Shown one piece after another: positions 1 to 7,534 of a stretch of DNA of 8,642 bases. Each line of letters starts with the position of its first letter. The first letter of the stretch is position 1. The position numbers were made by a program, and so were the translations under genes. The stretch covers positions 1 through 8,642 of the forward strand of contig CAMHBE010000064.1 in NCBI GenBank assembly GCA_946183095.1, written 5' to 3'. Under the pieces are notes generated by a model, which saw only the letters and a list, made by a program, of their open reading frames with translations, did not search any database and was not told the DNA's origin. This DNA is from an uncultured Clostridia bacterium. GTDB taxonomy: Bacteria; Bacillota; Clostridia; Oscillospirales; Ruminococcaceae.

Positions 1-1427
1 AAGACAGCTACCGCATTTATTGTGATGACGGCAAATCGGGAAAGGATATTGCACACCGTCCCGCTTTTCAGCAGATGATGACCGACGCGAGAAACGGACT
101 TATCGACAAAATAATCGTTAAGAAGTATGACCGTTTCAGCCGCAATATGCGCGAGTATCTCAATATCACGGACGAGCTTGACAAGTACGGAGTAGGCGTT
201 ATATCGCTCTCCGAGCCGTTTAACACCGAAACCAAAGAAGGCAGAATGATGAGGAATAATCTTCTGAACTTTGCCGAGTTTGAACGCGAAACCATAGCCG
301 CGAGAGTTGCGGACGCTTATGTTACAAGAGCAATGGAAACAGGCTTTTATCAGGGCGGCAAGCGTTACTACGGATACGAACCCGAACGCCGCACGATAAA
401 CGGTAAGACCGGATCGGTGCTTGTTCCGTCAGACAGAGCTAATGTTATTCAGATCGCTTATGAGATGTATCAAAAGCCCGATGTTTCGCTCAAAGATGTT
501 ATCGACTATTTCAAGGAAAATGCAGTTGATACCTCTCGTCCGTCGTATTCTCCGGAACGCGATATATCGGTAATGGACAGATCACAGCTCAGCAAGCTGT
601 TAAGAAGTCCGCTTTATGTTCGCGCAGATGTTGAGATTTACAAGTATCTGTTAAGTAAAGGTTATCACCTTATTGATGATGTTGAAGCTTATGACGGCAT
701 TCATGGATTGTTTATCCATAAGCATCAGGAAGGCGGATATTTCATCAAGGTAGGCTATCACGAGGGGCTTGTAAGTTCAGATGTTTGGCTTGCGGTGCAG
801 GATAAAAAGGAACATAATCTCAGGATTCCTAACAACGGCAGCTCAACCAATTCGTGGCTCGTAGGTCTTGTAAAGTGTGCTCACTGTGGATATTCGCTTG
901 GCGTTTATTATAGCTGGAATGCCAGCCACACAAAGCAGAGGAGATATTACCGCGACTCAGGTGCGTATAACGCAACAGGTTGTGTTTCTCGCTCGCTTAA
1001 AACTGTTCGTCCCGATGATCTTGAAAACATCGTCTATGATGCAATGAAAAAGCGTTTGGAAACTCTCACGATAATGAAGAACGAGCAGGAGCGTCCCGAC
1101 AACGAAACGGAAAAGCTCAAAGCGGATATAGCAAGAATGGACGGAGAGATCCACAAGTTAATGGACAAGCTCGCGGACGCTGATGAAGTCTTATTCGACT
1201 ATATTCAGAAGCGCGTCAAAGAGCTTCACGCGAGGAAATCTGAAACCGAGGACAAGCTGAATACCCGCGAGCGTAAAAAGAAGGCTATCGACACTTCTCC
1301 GCTTGCGGAGCCGTTAGCGCATTGGGACGAATTGACCGTCGATGAAAAGCACGATGTGGCTGTCACGATAATCGACAATATCAGAGTTTCGGACGAAACC
1401 GGAGTTGATATTTCGTTTAGCATCTAA
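1..1427 (+). CDS. Large serine recombinase, 5' end outside the window
   Basis: Site-specific DNA recombinase of the large serine family (resolvase/invertase catalytic domain, then 'Recombinase' and zinc-ribbon domains), which integrates and excises mobile elements through a covalent Ser-DNA intermediate. The frame is open from base 3 and runs 474 codons to TAA at 1425-1427; the catalytic serine and true start lie upstream. The first visible residues contain the conserved YCDDGKSGKD segment (DxGxSG type). Numbering from the Met codon at 75: KYDRFSRN (17-24, catalytic-core arginines), PFNTETKEGRMMRN and the EFERE helix (48-72), GGKRYYGYEP entering the recombinase domain (94-103), a CAHC zinc-ribbon pair (Cys268, Cys271) with Cys303 as a probable further ligand, and a charged heptad-like coiled coil (about 345-405). 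It is the last gene before the element end, about 100 bases away, which is the usual position for such recombinases. Family assignment is firm; specificity (integrase versus invertase) cannot be read. Confidence 0.93.
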   Translation, partial: DSYRIYCDDGKSGKDIAHRPAFQQMMTDARNGLIDKIIVKKYDRFSRNMREYLNITDELDKYGVGVISLSEPFNTETKEGRMMRNNLLNFAEFERETIAARVADAYVTRAMETGFYQGGKRYYGYEPERRTINGKTGSVLVPSDRANVIQIAYEMYQKPDVSLKDVIDYFKENAVDTSRPSYSPERDISVMDRSQLSKLLRSPLYVRADVEIYKYLLSKGYHLIDDVEAYDGIHGLFIHKHQEGGYFIKVGYHEGLVSSDVWLAVQDKKEHNLRIPNNGSSTNSWLVGLVKCAHCGYSLGVYYSWNASHTKQRRYYRDSGAYNATGCVSRSLKTVRPDDLENIVYDAMKKRLETLTIMKNEQERPDNETEKLKADIARMDGEIHKLMDKLADADEVLFDYIQKRVKELHARKSETEDKLNTRERKKKAIDTSPLAEPLAHWDELTVDEKHDVAVTIIDNIRVSDETGVDISFSI

Positions 1428-1437
1428 AACAAAAAGC

Positions 1438-1469
1438 CCTCGACACTTGACTGTTTTCAAGTGCCGAGG
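1438..1469 (-). terminator. Intrinsic terminator 1, acting on - strand transcripts
   Basis: A 13-bp stem (1438-1450 with 1457-1469, one A-C mismatch) closes a 6-base loop. Read on the - strand it is followed by GCTTTTTGTTTT (1437 down to 1426), the U-rich tract of a Rho-independent terminator, which overlaps the recombinase stop codon. On the + strand the hairpin has an A-tract before it and no proper U-tract after it, so it is a weaker stop for the recombinase transcript. It would block NRPS-side transcription from entering the recombinase gene antisense. Confidence 0.7.
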
Positions 1470-1479
1470 CAATAAAAAA

Positions 1480-1496
1480 ATCCCCTTTCGGGGGAT
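1480..1496 (-). terminator. Intrinsic terminator 2, acting on - strand transcripts
   Basis: ATCCCC (1480-1485) pairs with GGGGAT (1491-1496) around a TTTCG loop. On the - strand the hairpin is followed directly by a run of T (1479 down to 1474, then ATT), giving a compact GC-rich stem with a U-tract. It lies just upstream of terminator 1 for - strand transcripts, so the two form a double stop at the element border. Confidence 0.72.
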
Positions 1497-1502
1497 AGGT
1501 AA

Positions 1503-1523
1503 AATCATTGTTAAGGTGTGATT
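1503..1523. repeat. Short inverted repeat at the element border
   Basis: AATCA (1503-1507) and TGATT (1519-1523) are inverted around an 11-base spacer and lie next to the point where the adenylation coding sequence breaks off. Serine recombinase attachment sites are imperfect palindromes around a 2-bp core, so this may be part of an att half-site. Five-base arms are short enough to arise by chance, hence the low confidence. Confidence 0.25.
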
Positions 1524-1820
1524 ATGGGCGTCCTCAAGCATAAATGTCAGGCGTTCCACGGGATATTCGCAGTCAAACGGAATGAACACCGCGCCCGCAC
1601 GGAGTGCCGAAACGGCACCGAGCAGTATCTCTCCGGTGTATGGCACATAGACCGCGACAGCATCACCGGTTTCTGTACCCAGTGCGGCAAGCACGCGGGA
1701 AAAGCCGTAACTGAGCCTTTCCATTTCGCCGTAGCTGATCTCTCCCCGCGGATCGACGGCCGCTGCTTTGTCCGGAAACGCTGCGGCATATTCTGTTATA
1801 AGTTCATGGAACAGCTTCAT
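1524..1820 (-). pseudogene. NRPS adenylation-domain gene, truncated by the mobile element (N-terminal 99 residues)
   Basis: This is the start of an adenylation (amino-acid-activating) protein, cut off at the element border. The ATG (1820-1818) overlaps the NRPS stop as ATGA and has GGAGG nine bases upstream, so this is a gene start rather than an internal module. Visible landmarks are FPDKAAAV (15-22), core motif A1 as ISYGEM (28-33), core motif A2 as LRAGAVFIPFD (73-83), and EYPVERLTFMLEDA (85-98). After His99 the frame continues through element sequence (NHTLTMILPI...) and antisense to the recombinase until a stop at 1314, with no adenylation similarity; motifs A3-A10 are absent. The intact gene could have been a stand-alone A protein, an A-T protein or another synthetase starting with A. 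The remainder may lie beyond the far end of the element. As it stands the product cannot bind ATP. Confidence 0.85.
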
Positions 1821-4800
1821 TCTCTGTTTCCTCCGAAATATCCTTTCTGACCCAGCTTTCTCAGGAACTGTCTGATGTAGGCATTGCCAGTCTCCGGCCA
1901 CGAGATGCCGAGACGTTCCAATATCTGCATGGTAAGGGAATTGTCGCAGCTCTCCGGACCTATCTCCTGGGTATTGCTGCCGCTGTTGTACGCCGCCAGA
2001 GTGCTTACCGCTTCGCGCCTGGTCTCGTCGGAAAGTGCTTCGTGCAGCGCCGACATAAATTCCTCGGGTTCTGCGCCGCGGATAGGATATCCTTCTTCGT
2101 TCATCGCACGGATAACATCACCCATGAGCGGTCGGTGCGGGTTGAGCGGGATGAAGCAGATGCAGTCGTCCGGCGTTCCCGCAATGGCGATAACAGCCTT
2201 CGCGAGCGTGTCGATCGGAGAAAACTCCACATTCCGGTCAAGCGCGTCATAGCTTATCATACCCAGTGCCCGGAATGCCCGGAAGCTGTTCATGTAACTG
2301 TTTGTCGTATAATTTATCTGGAACTCTCCGTCCTCCGCTCTCGGAGCGAGGTTGCCCATGCGCAGTACCTTTGCGCGCAGACCGCGGTCGAGTATTTCCT
2401 CATAGACATGGCGCTCCGCCATGAATTTGGAATGTACATACTGATTGTTGTCTATGACCTGACCGGCGTACAGAACGTGCTCATCAAACCTGAAGCTGAG
2501 CGGCGGTACTCCGTTCTGACGTTCTCCCGCTACGCTGCCTGTGGAAATGTGTATCAGGCGGGCGTTATTATTTTCGCACCACGCTGTAAGACTGCGGACA
2601 GAGCCCATATTTGCGCGTTCGATCTCATTGCCGCGTGCAAAATGCTTGACGCTTGCCGCGCAGTTGATAACAGTCATATCCGCGCATGGTGCCTCAAATG
2701 ACATCAGTGCGCCGGGATCCGTGACATCGCCCTCAATGACGTTTATTCTCGTGCCGAAGAGCTCCCGGAAGTCGCTGTTGAAATAATACTTCAGCAGCGA
2801 CATGAGTCGTTCCTGTCCGCTCTGATCTTTTCCCGGACGAACAAGGCAGAAGATGCGGTTGTCGTGGTTTGTTATAAGCTCATGGAGAACATGGCTGCCG
2901 AGATAGCCCGTCGCGCCCGTGAGGAGCACATCGTTCAGCGGGTTTTGCTTTCCGCTGCGGAACGCCTCGACCGTGTTACGGCTGAGCAGTTCGTTTATCC
3001 TGCCGTAATCATAGCCGTCTCTGCCGATCCAGGCTGCCGCCGGCACTTCGTTTTCTGCCGGAACTTCGTCGGAAACGTCGGTATCCTTACTGCGTCCGTC
3101 GATAAATCCCGCCATAGCCCTCGGTGTTGTATAGGTGAATACATCGTTATATACGATGCTGTATCCTGCTTTTTCGGCTGCCATTACTACCTTCATGGCA
3201 AGTATGGAACTGCCGCCCACATCGAAGAAGTCGTCCTCCGCGCTCATGCGATCTATGCCGAGTACGCTGCCGAATACGGCGCAGAGAGCCTCTTCTGTCC
3301 TGCCCGAAGGCGCAACATAGGCGGCTTTTTGCAGTCTGGGCTCCGGCAAGGCCTTCTTGTCAACTTTCTGATTTACGGTAAGAGGTATCTTATCTATCTG
3401 CATTATCGCGGCGGGAACCATATAAGCGGGTTTCTGCGTCTTTATATATTCGGCAAGCTGCGCTGTGTCCAGTGCGGTATCGCTGACCACGAAAGCCGCG
3501 AGGTATTTTCCTCCGGTCTCATAATCATACGCCTGTACCGTCACGTCACGGACTCCTGCGAAGCCGCGGATCACGCTTTCCACTTCCTTGGTCTCGATGC
3601 GGAAGCCGCGTATCTTGACCTGTCCGTCTCTGCGGCCGACAAATTCCACGTCACCGTTCTGGCGGTAACGGACGATATCGCCGGTATGATACATACGGAA
3701 ATCGTTGAACGGGCAGCCCTCATAAGCCTCTGCGGTCTTTTCGGGACGGTTAAGATAGCCTCTGCTGACCTGCGGACCCGACAGGCAGTATTCTCCTGCC
3801 GCGCCGGCGGGGAGCCTGTGTCCGGTCTTGTCAAGAACATAAGCGTGGATAGAGCTCATAGGCTTTCCAATCGGGATATTGGGTTCCCATGCCTTGATCG
3901 GGAAGAGACTTACGCCGCAGCAGTTCTCTGTAGGTCCGTATCCGTTCACAATGGTATATGAGAGTCTGGACGGGTCCACCGCGGGGAGCTTCTCGCCGCC
4001 CATGACCAGCATACGCAGTGTCTTCATGTTCGGGTAGTTCAGCAGGAACTGTACGCCTACCTGTGTCGTCAGCAGCAGAGCGGTGATGCCGGCTTCGTCG
4101 AAATAATCCGCAAGAGCTCCGAGATCCATGCGTATATCTTCTGGGATAAGGTAAACCGTACCGCCGTTGAGCAGCGTGCAGAATATGTCGGACATATTCA
4201 CGTCGAAGCCGAAGGAAGCATAGGCGGCGATCCTGTCATCCCTTGTGTAGAAATCGTTGCGCACACCGTATGAATAGGATACAACGTTCCTGTGCTCGAT
4301 CTGACAGCCCTTGGGCGTACCTGTTGAGCCTGATGTGTAAAGCAGTATGAAAAGGTCCTCCGGGGACTGCTCAAAAGGCACGGTCTGTGCATCGTCCATT
4401 GAGTAAAGCTCGCTGACTGTCAGCACCGAACCCTCATATTCGTCCACAAGATCTCTCAGGCTGTCCTCGGCGAGAAGCAGGCAGACGTTCGCGTCCCTGA
4501 CCATAAAGTTGAGACGCTCCTTCGGATAGCCGGGGTCGAGCGGTTCGTAGGCAAGTCCCGCCTTCACCGCGGCCAGGGGCAGCAGGAATACATTCTCGTT
4601 CCGCGGCAGCAGTATCGCCACGACTTCTTCCCTGAGAGAATCTTTTCCCGTTGTCTTGCAGACATAATGACGGAGTTTCGCCGCCAGACGATCTGTAAGC
4701 TCGTCGAGTTCTCTGTAAGTATATGTCTTATCCTTATATACGGCAGCCGGCTTGTCAGGCTGTTCCTTTGCGTTCTTTCTGAATTTGGTGACAACGGTAT

Positions 4801-7531
4801 CGCTTTTGTCGTAATCCAGATCCCACGGGCGGTTGTAGCCGTCAAGCACCTTCCACTGAGCCTCGTCTGTAAGGCTGATCTCGGAAAGCGTCCCGCAGGT
4901 CATAAGTCCGCGGACGGCATTTTCGATGCTTGCTGCAAGACCCTGCATCATCTCTTCGCTGTACAGAGCGGAATCGTAAGTCACCGATATATGTGCGGCT
5001 TCTTCCGTACCGTTGATGAATACTGAAACGGGAAGCTTCGCAATATCCTGGTCAAACAGTTCCGCCGATACCGTTCCGTATTTTGTGGAATATTCGTTTA
5101 TAACTCCGATCTGATACGCGTATGACACCGCCGGATGGAAGTCATATTTTGCCGCGATGCGGGCAAACGGATAGCTCTCGTGAGCAATGGTGTCTGTGAA
5201 GCCCTCTGCTGCACGGCGTATAAAGCCGACAGTATCTTCTTTCCGGTCTATCGTCATGACAAGGGGAAGAGTATTGACAAACATTCCAAGGGTATTGCCA
5301 ATCTTCAGATTGCTCCTGCCGTTGGAGATAGTAGCGATCGCGGCGGTGTCCTCACAGACATATCTGCTGAATGTGATATAGCACGCTGCAAGATATACTG
5401 CCGCCGGGGTCACTCCGTTACTGCGTGCATATTCCCTGACCGCCGCGATATCCGTCTCCACGTTCACATTTTTCTCCGTATGCGGGAGATTATCGGCAAA
5501 TATATCCGGGATCAGCCGCGTTGCTTCATCTACTCCTGCCATCTGTCCGGCAAAGAATTCCTCCGTTTCCGGTGCTACCTCTTCCTCGGAAGCAAAGTCA
5601 TAATAGCTGTAGCTCTCTTTCTCCGGCTCCTCACCGTTCAGCGCGAGGCAGAGCTGGCTTATAAAGAGATCCACGGATGCGCCGTCGCTGACAAGATGGT
5701 GCATATCCGCAAGCAGAACAAGGCTGTCCGTCCTGACGATCTCAAACCTTACCGCAGGTCCCTTTGCAAGGTCAAATGGGCGCACAAAGGCTTTTTTGTA
5801 CGCTGCGAACTCGTCCGGAGACATCTCACTGTACGGTATATCAAGTTTTTGGCCGGGAACAGGCTCCTGTATGATCTCGTTGTCGCCGTTCGGAACAAAG
5901 CGGCAGAGAATATACGGATGAGCATCGACCACACTTCGCACGGCGGCTTCGAGCTGCTGTGCGTCGATGCCCGCAGGGAAGTGTACCGCGAAGGGAATGT
6001 TGTACATCACAGCGTCGGGGTTTGCCTGGCATTCGGTGTAAACACCCTGCTGCGCGAAGCTGAGCCGGCAGGACTGCACCGCGGGATTTGCATTCTCGGC
6101 GGGTTTTCCGGACGGGATATCATTATCCTGCACATCCTTTTTAAGAAGACCGGCAAGTATTATGTTCTCGATACTCTGGATGTAGCCTTCCGAGATCAGC
6201 TTTCTTGTATCGAGCTGTATCCCGAACCGCTTGTATATTATCATGGCAAGGCGTATGCTCGAAATGGAGCTGAGACCTATGTTGATTAAGCGGTCTGTGA
6301 TGTCGAATCCGGTCCTGCCGACGATGCCGGAAATTATATCCGAAAGTTCCTGCTCCAGCACATTCATCGGGGCGGCAGCGCAGACCTTTCCGGTGTCCTC
6401 GTGTGTTTCGGGTACAGGCTTTGGCAGAGCGCGCTTGTTGACCTTGCTGTTCTGATTGAGCGGGATGCTGTCTATCTGCATGGTCACGGCGGGTACCATA
6501 TACGATGGCTTGTGCTCGCGTATAAAGTCGTTCAGTGCGGAAATGTCGATCGTACTGTCGGAAACGACGTATGCGGCTATGAACTTCTCACCGGTGTCAG
6601 CATCCTCGAAAGCCTGAACTGTCGCATCCTTGATACCGGGGAATTCACGGATAACGCCCTCTACCTCGGTGAGCTCTATGCGGAATCCGCGCACCTTGAC
6701 CTGTCCGTCATTTCTTCCGATGAAGTCTATCTCTCCGTTCGGGAGCAGCCGGACTATGTCGCCCGAGCGGTATGCGCGCTCGAAGCCCGGTTCGTCACTG
6801 AACGGATTTTTTATGAAAGCCTTCCCGCTAAGTTCCGGACGGTTCAGATAACCGCGTCCTACTCCGCGTCCAGCGATAAGAAGCTCTCCGGGAACGAACG
6901 GCGGCAGTCTGTTCAGACTGCTGTCCACAACATAGCATTTGTAGTTGCTCAGCGCTCTGCCGATCGGGATGCGCTCGTACAGCTTATCAACAAGCTTGTA
7001 CGCTGTAAGTATCGTACATTCCGTGGGACCGTACACATTATAGAATTCCGGATTTCCGGACTTCGGCGGGAGCGGTACGAGCTTTTCGCCGCCGGTGGAG
7101 AGATATTTCAGCTTTGGGGTATCCGTCATGGAATAGAACTGTCTGCCTACCTGCGTCGTCATGAACGCGTGGGTGATGCCCAGACTGTTGAACCATTTTT
7201 CCATTGCGATAAGGTCGAAACGTATATCCTCGTCGATTATGCAGACGCAGGCTCCCGTTGTAAGGGCAGGGTACAGGTCCATCATGTTCGCGTCAAAGCC
7301 GTAGCTTGCGTATGCCGCAACGCGGGAATTCTCGTCAAGACTGTAAAAACCGCGGTACCATGTGACGAAGTTCACGAGATTGCGGTGTTCGAGCATGACG
7401 CCTTTCGGGGTTCCCGTAGAGCCGGAGGTGTAGAGCAGCATGAAAAGATCGGACGGAGAGATCGCGCCGGGCGTATCCTCACATACGGGCAGTGTCGGTA
7501 TTTCCTTTGTAAGCAGCACTTTGCCCTTGTA
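1817..7531 (-). CDS. NRPS, A(truncated)-T-C-A-T-R, reductase-terminated
   Basis: Two-module cytoplasmic NRPS that links two amino acids and releases the product by NAD(P)H-dependent reduction, normally as an aldehyde. Positions count from the GTG codon at 7519. A1 starts only just before A3: TSGSTGTPKG 31-40, YGPTE 163-167, RSGDIVR 251-257, A10 lysine 359; motifs A1-A2 are missing. T1 has IGLSSI with phosphopantetheine Ser418. C2 (about 483-890) has HHLVSDG 607-613. A2 (about 905-1395) is complete: YTYREL, VKAGLAYEPLD, TSGSTGTPKG 1062-1071, YGPTE, A10 Lys1385. T2 has VGGSSI with Ser1438. The R domain (about 1528-1900) has GATGYLG 1535-1541, the ISTGS loop near 1660 and the YVHSK catalytic pair (Tyr1694, Lys1698). 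No independent start is likely: the frame opens at 7531 straight from C1 coding sequence, so this is the body of a larger gene with a damaged first module. Two-module reductase-ended synthetases in gut Clostridia make acyl dipeptide aldehydes; that parallel is from family knowledge. Confidence 0.92.
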   Translation of the reverse strand, partial: YKGKVLLTKEIPTLPVCEDTPGAISPSDLFMLLYTSGSTGTPKGVMLEHRNLVNFVTWYRGFYSLDENSRVAAYASYGFDANMMDLYPALTTGACVCIIDEDIRFDLIAMEKWFNSLGITHAFMTTQVGRQFYSMTDTPKLKYLSTGGEKLVPLPPKSGNPEFYNVYGPTECTILTAYKLVDKLYERIPIGRALSNYKCYVVDSSLNRLPPFVPGELLIAGRGVGRGYLNRPELSGKAFIKNPFSDEPGFERAYRSGDIVRLLPNGEIDFIGRNDGQVKVRGFRIELTEVEGVIREFPGIKDATVQAFEDADTGEKFIAAYVVSDSTIDISALNDFIREHKPSYMVPAVTMQIDSIPLNQNSKVNKRALPKPVPETHEDTGKVCAAAPMNVLEQELSDIISGIVGRTGFDITDRLINIGLSSISSIRLAMIIYKRFGIQLDTRKLISEGYIQSIENIILAGLLKKDVQDNDIPSGKPAENANPAVQSCRLSFAQQGVYTECQANPDAVMYNIPFAVHFPAGIDAQQLEAAVRSVVDAHPYILCRFVPNGDNEIIQEPVPGQKLDIPYSEMSPDEFAAYKKAFVRPFDLAKGPAVRFEIVRTDSLVLLADMHHLVSDGASVDLFISQLCLALNGEEPEKESYSYYDFASEEEVAPETEEFFAGQMAGVDEATRLIPDIFADNLPHTEKNVNVETDIAAVREYARSNGVTPAAVYLAACYITFSRYVCEDTAAIATISNGRSNLKIGNTLGMFVNTLPLVMTIDRKEDTVGFIRRAAEGFTDTIAHESYPFARIAAKYDFHPAVSYAYQIGVINEYSTKYGTVSAELFDQDIAKLPVSVFINGTEEAAHISVTYDSALYSEEMMQGLAASIENAVRGLMTCGTLSEISLTDEAQWKVLDGYNRPWDLDYDKSDTVVTKFRKNAKEQPDKPAAVYKDKTYTYRELDELTDRLAAKLRHYVCKTTGKDSLREEVVAILLPRNENVFLLPLAAVKAGLAYEPLDPGYPKERLNFMVRDANVCLLLAEDSLRDLVDEYEGSVLTVSELYSMDDAQTVPFEQSPEDLFILLYTSGSTGTPKGCQIEHRNVVSYSYGVRNDFYTRDDRIAAYASFGFDVNMSDIFCTLLNGGTVYLIPEDIRMDLGALADYFDEAGITALLLTTQVGVQFLLNYPNMKTLRMLVMGGEKLPAVDPSRLSYTIVNGYGPTENCCGVSLFPIKAWEPNIPIGKPMSSIHAYVLDKTGHRLPAGAAGEYCLSGPQVSRGYLNRPEKTAEAYEGCPFNDFRMYHTGDIVRYRQNGDVEFVGRRDGQVKIRGFRIETKEVESVIRGFAGVRDVTVQAYDYETGGKYLAAFVVSDTALDTAQLAEYIKTQKPAYMVPAAIMQIDKIPLTVNQKVDKKALPEPRLQKAAYVAPSGRTEEALCAVFGSVLGIDRMSAEDDFFDVGGSSILAMKVVMAAEKAGYSIVYNDVFTYTTPRAMAGFIDGRSKDTDVSDEVPAENEVPAAAWIGRDGYDYGRINELLSRNTVEAFRSGKQNPLNDVLLTGATGYLGSHVLHELITNHDNRIFCLVRPGKDQSGQERLMSLLKYYFNSDFRELFGTRINVIEGDVTDPGALMSFEAPCADMTVINCAASVKHFARGNEIERANMGSVRSLTAWCENNNARLIHISTGSVAGERQNGVPPLSFRFDEHVLYAGQVIDNNQYVHSKFMAERHVYEEILDRGLRAKVLRMGNLAPRAEDGEFQINYTTNSYMNSFRAFRALGMISYDALDRNVEFSPIDTLAKAVIAIAGTPDDCICFIPLNPHRPLMGDVIRAMNEEGYPIRGAEPEEFMSALHEALSDETRREAVSTLAAYNSGSNTQEIGPESCDNSLTMQILERLGISWPETGNAYIRQFLRKLGQKGYFGGNRE
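1830..1834 (-). promoter_or_regulatory. Shine-Dalgarno site of the truncated adenylation gene
   Basis: GGAGG on the - strand lies nine bases before the ATG at 1820 and inside the last codons of the synthetase (FGGN). Together with the 4-base stop/start overlap it fixes the start of the downstream gene and points to translational coupling within one operon. Confidence 0.75.
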
Positions 7532-7534
7532 TCA
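7479..7534 (-). other. Frameshift and deletion junction between C1 and truncated A1
   Basis: The C1 frame reads NRMIQGQSAAYKG and stops at 7481-7479. The adenylation frame follows a TGA at 7534-7532 and reads YKGKVLLTKEIPTL. Removing one base from the GGG run near 7523-7525 would fuse them as NRMIQGKVLLTKE, so the phase change could be a one-base indel. It would not restore the C-A linker or A motifs A1-A2; by comparison with module 2 about 130-150 residues are missing. Either module 1 is truly broken or two different sequences were joined here. Confidence 0.8.

Larger units (their letters stand above)
1..1526. mobile_element. Terminal part of a large-serine-recombinase mobile element
   Basis: The element is inferred from three observations. 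A large serine recombinase ends at 1427. Behind it lie two hairpins and an inverted repeat. An adenylation-domain coding sequence on the other strand loses all recognisable similarity at about 1524, where the reading changes from FMLEDAH to NHTLTMILPI. The boundary is therefore placed at about 1520-1530; the exact crossover dinucleotide cannot be fixed without the empty site. The rest of the element, including any cargo and the second att site, lies to the left of the window. Whether it is a transposon, integrative conjugative element or prophage cannot be told from this fragment. Confidence 0.65.

Noticed and set aside
1314..1523. Continuation of the truncated adenylation frame into the element as a real C-terminus.
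   Set aside because: The residues match no adenylation motif, pass through two terminator hairpins and run antisense to the recombinase; this is read-through of foreign sequence.
1848..1901. An earlier in-frame Met at 1901 as the start of the downstream adenylation gene.
   Set aside because: It would overlap the reductase coding sequence by 85 bases, adds residues unlike an adenylation N-terminus, and lacks the GGAGG that precedes the ATG at 1820.
7300..7534. GTG at 7519 as a genuine start of a separate A-T-C-A-T-R gene.
   Set aside because: The protein would begin in the middle of an adenylation domain without motifs A1-A2, and no convincing Shine-Dalgarno precedes it; a broken larger gene fits better.
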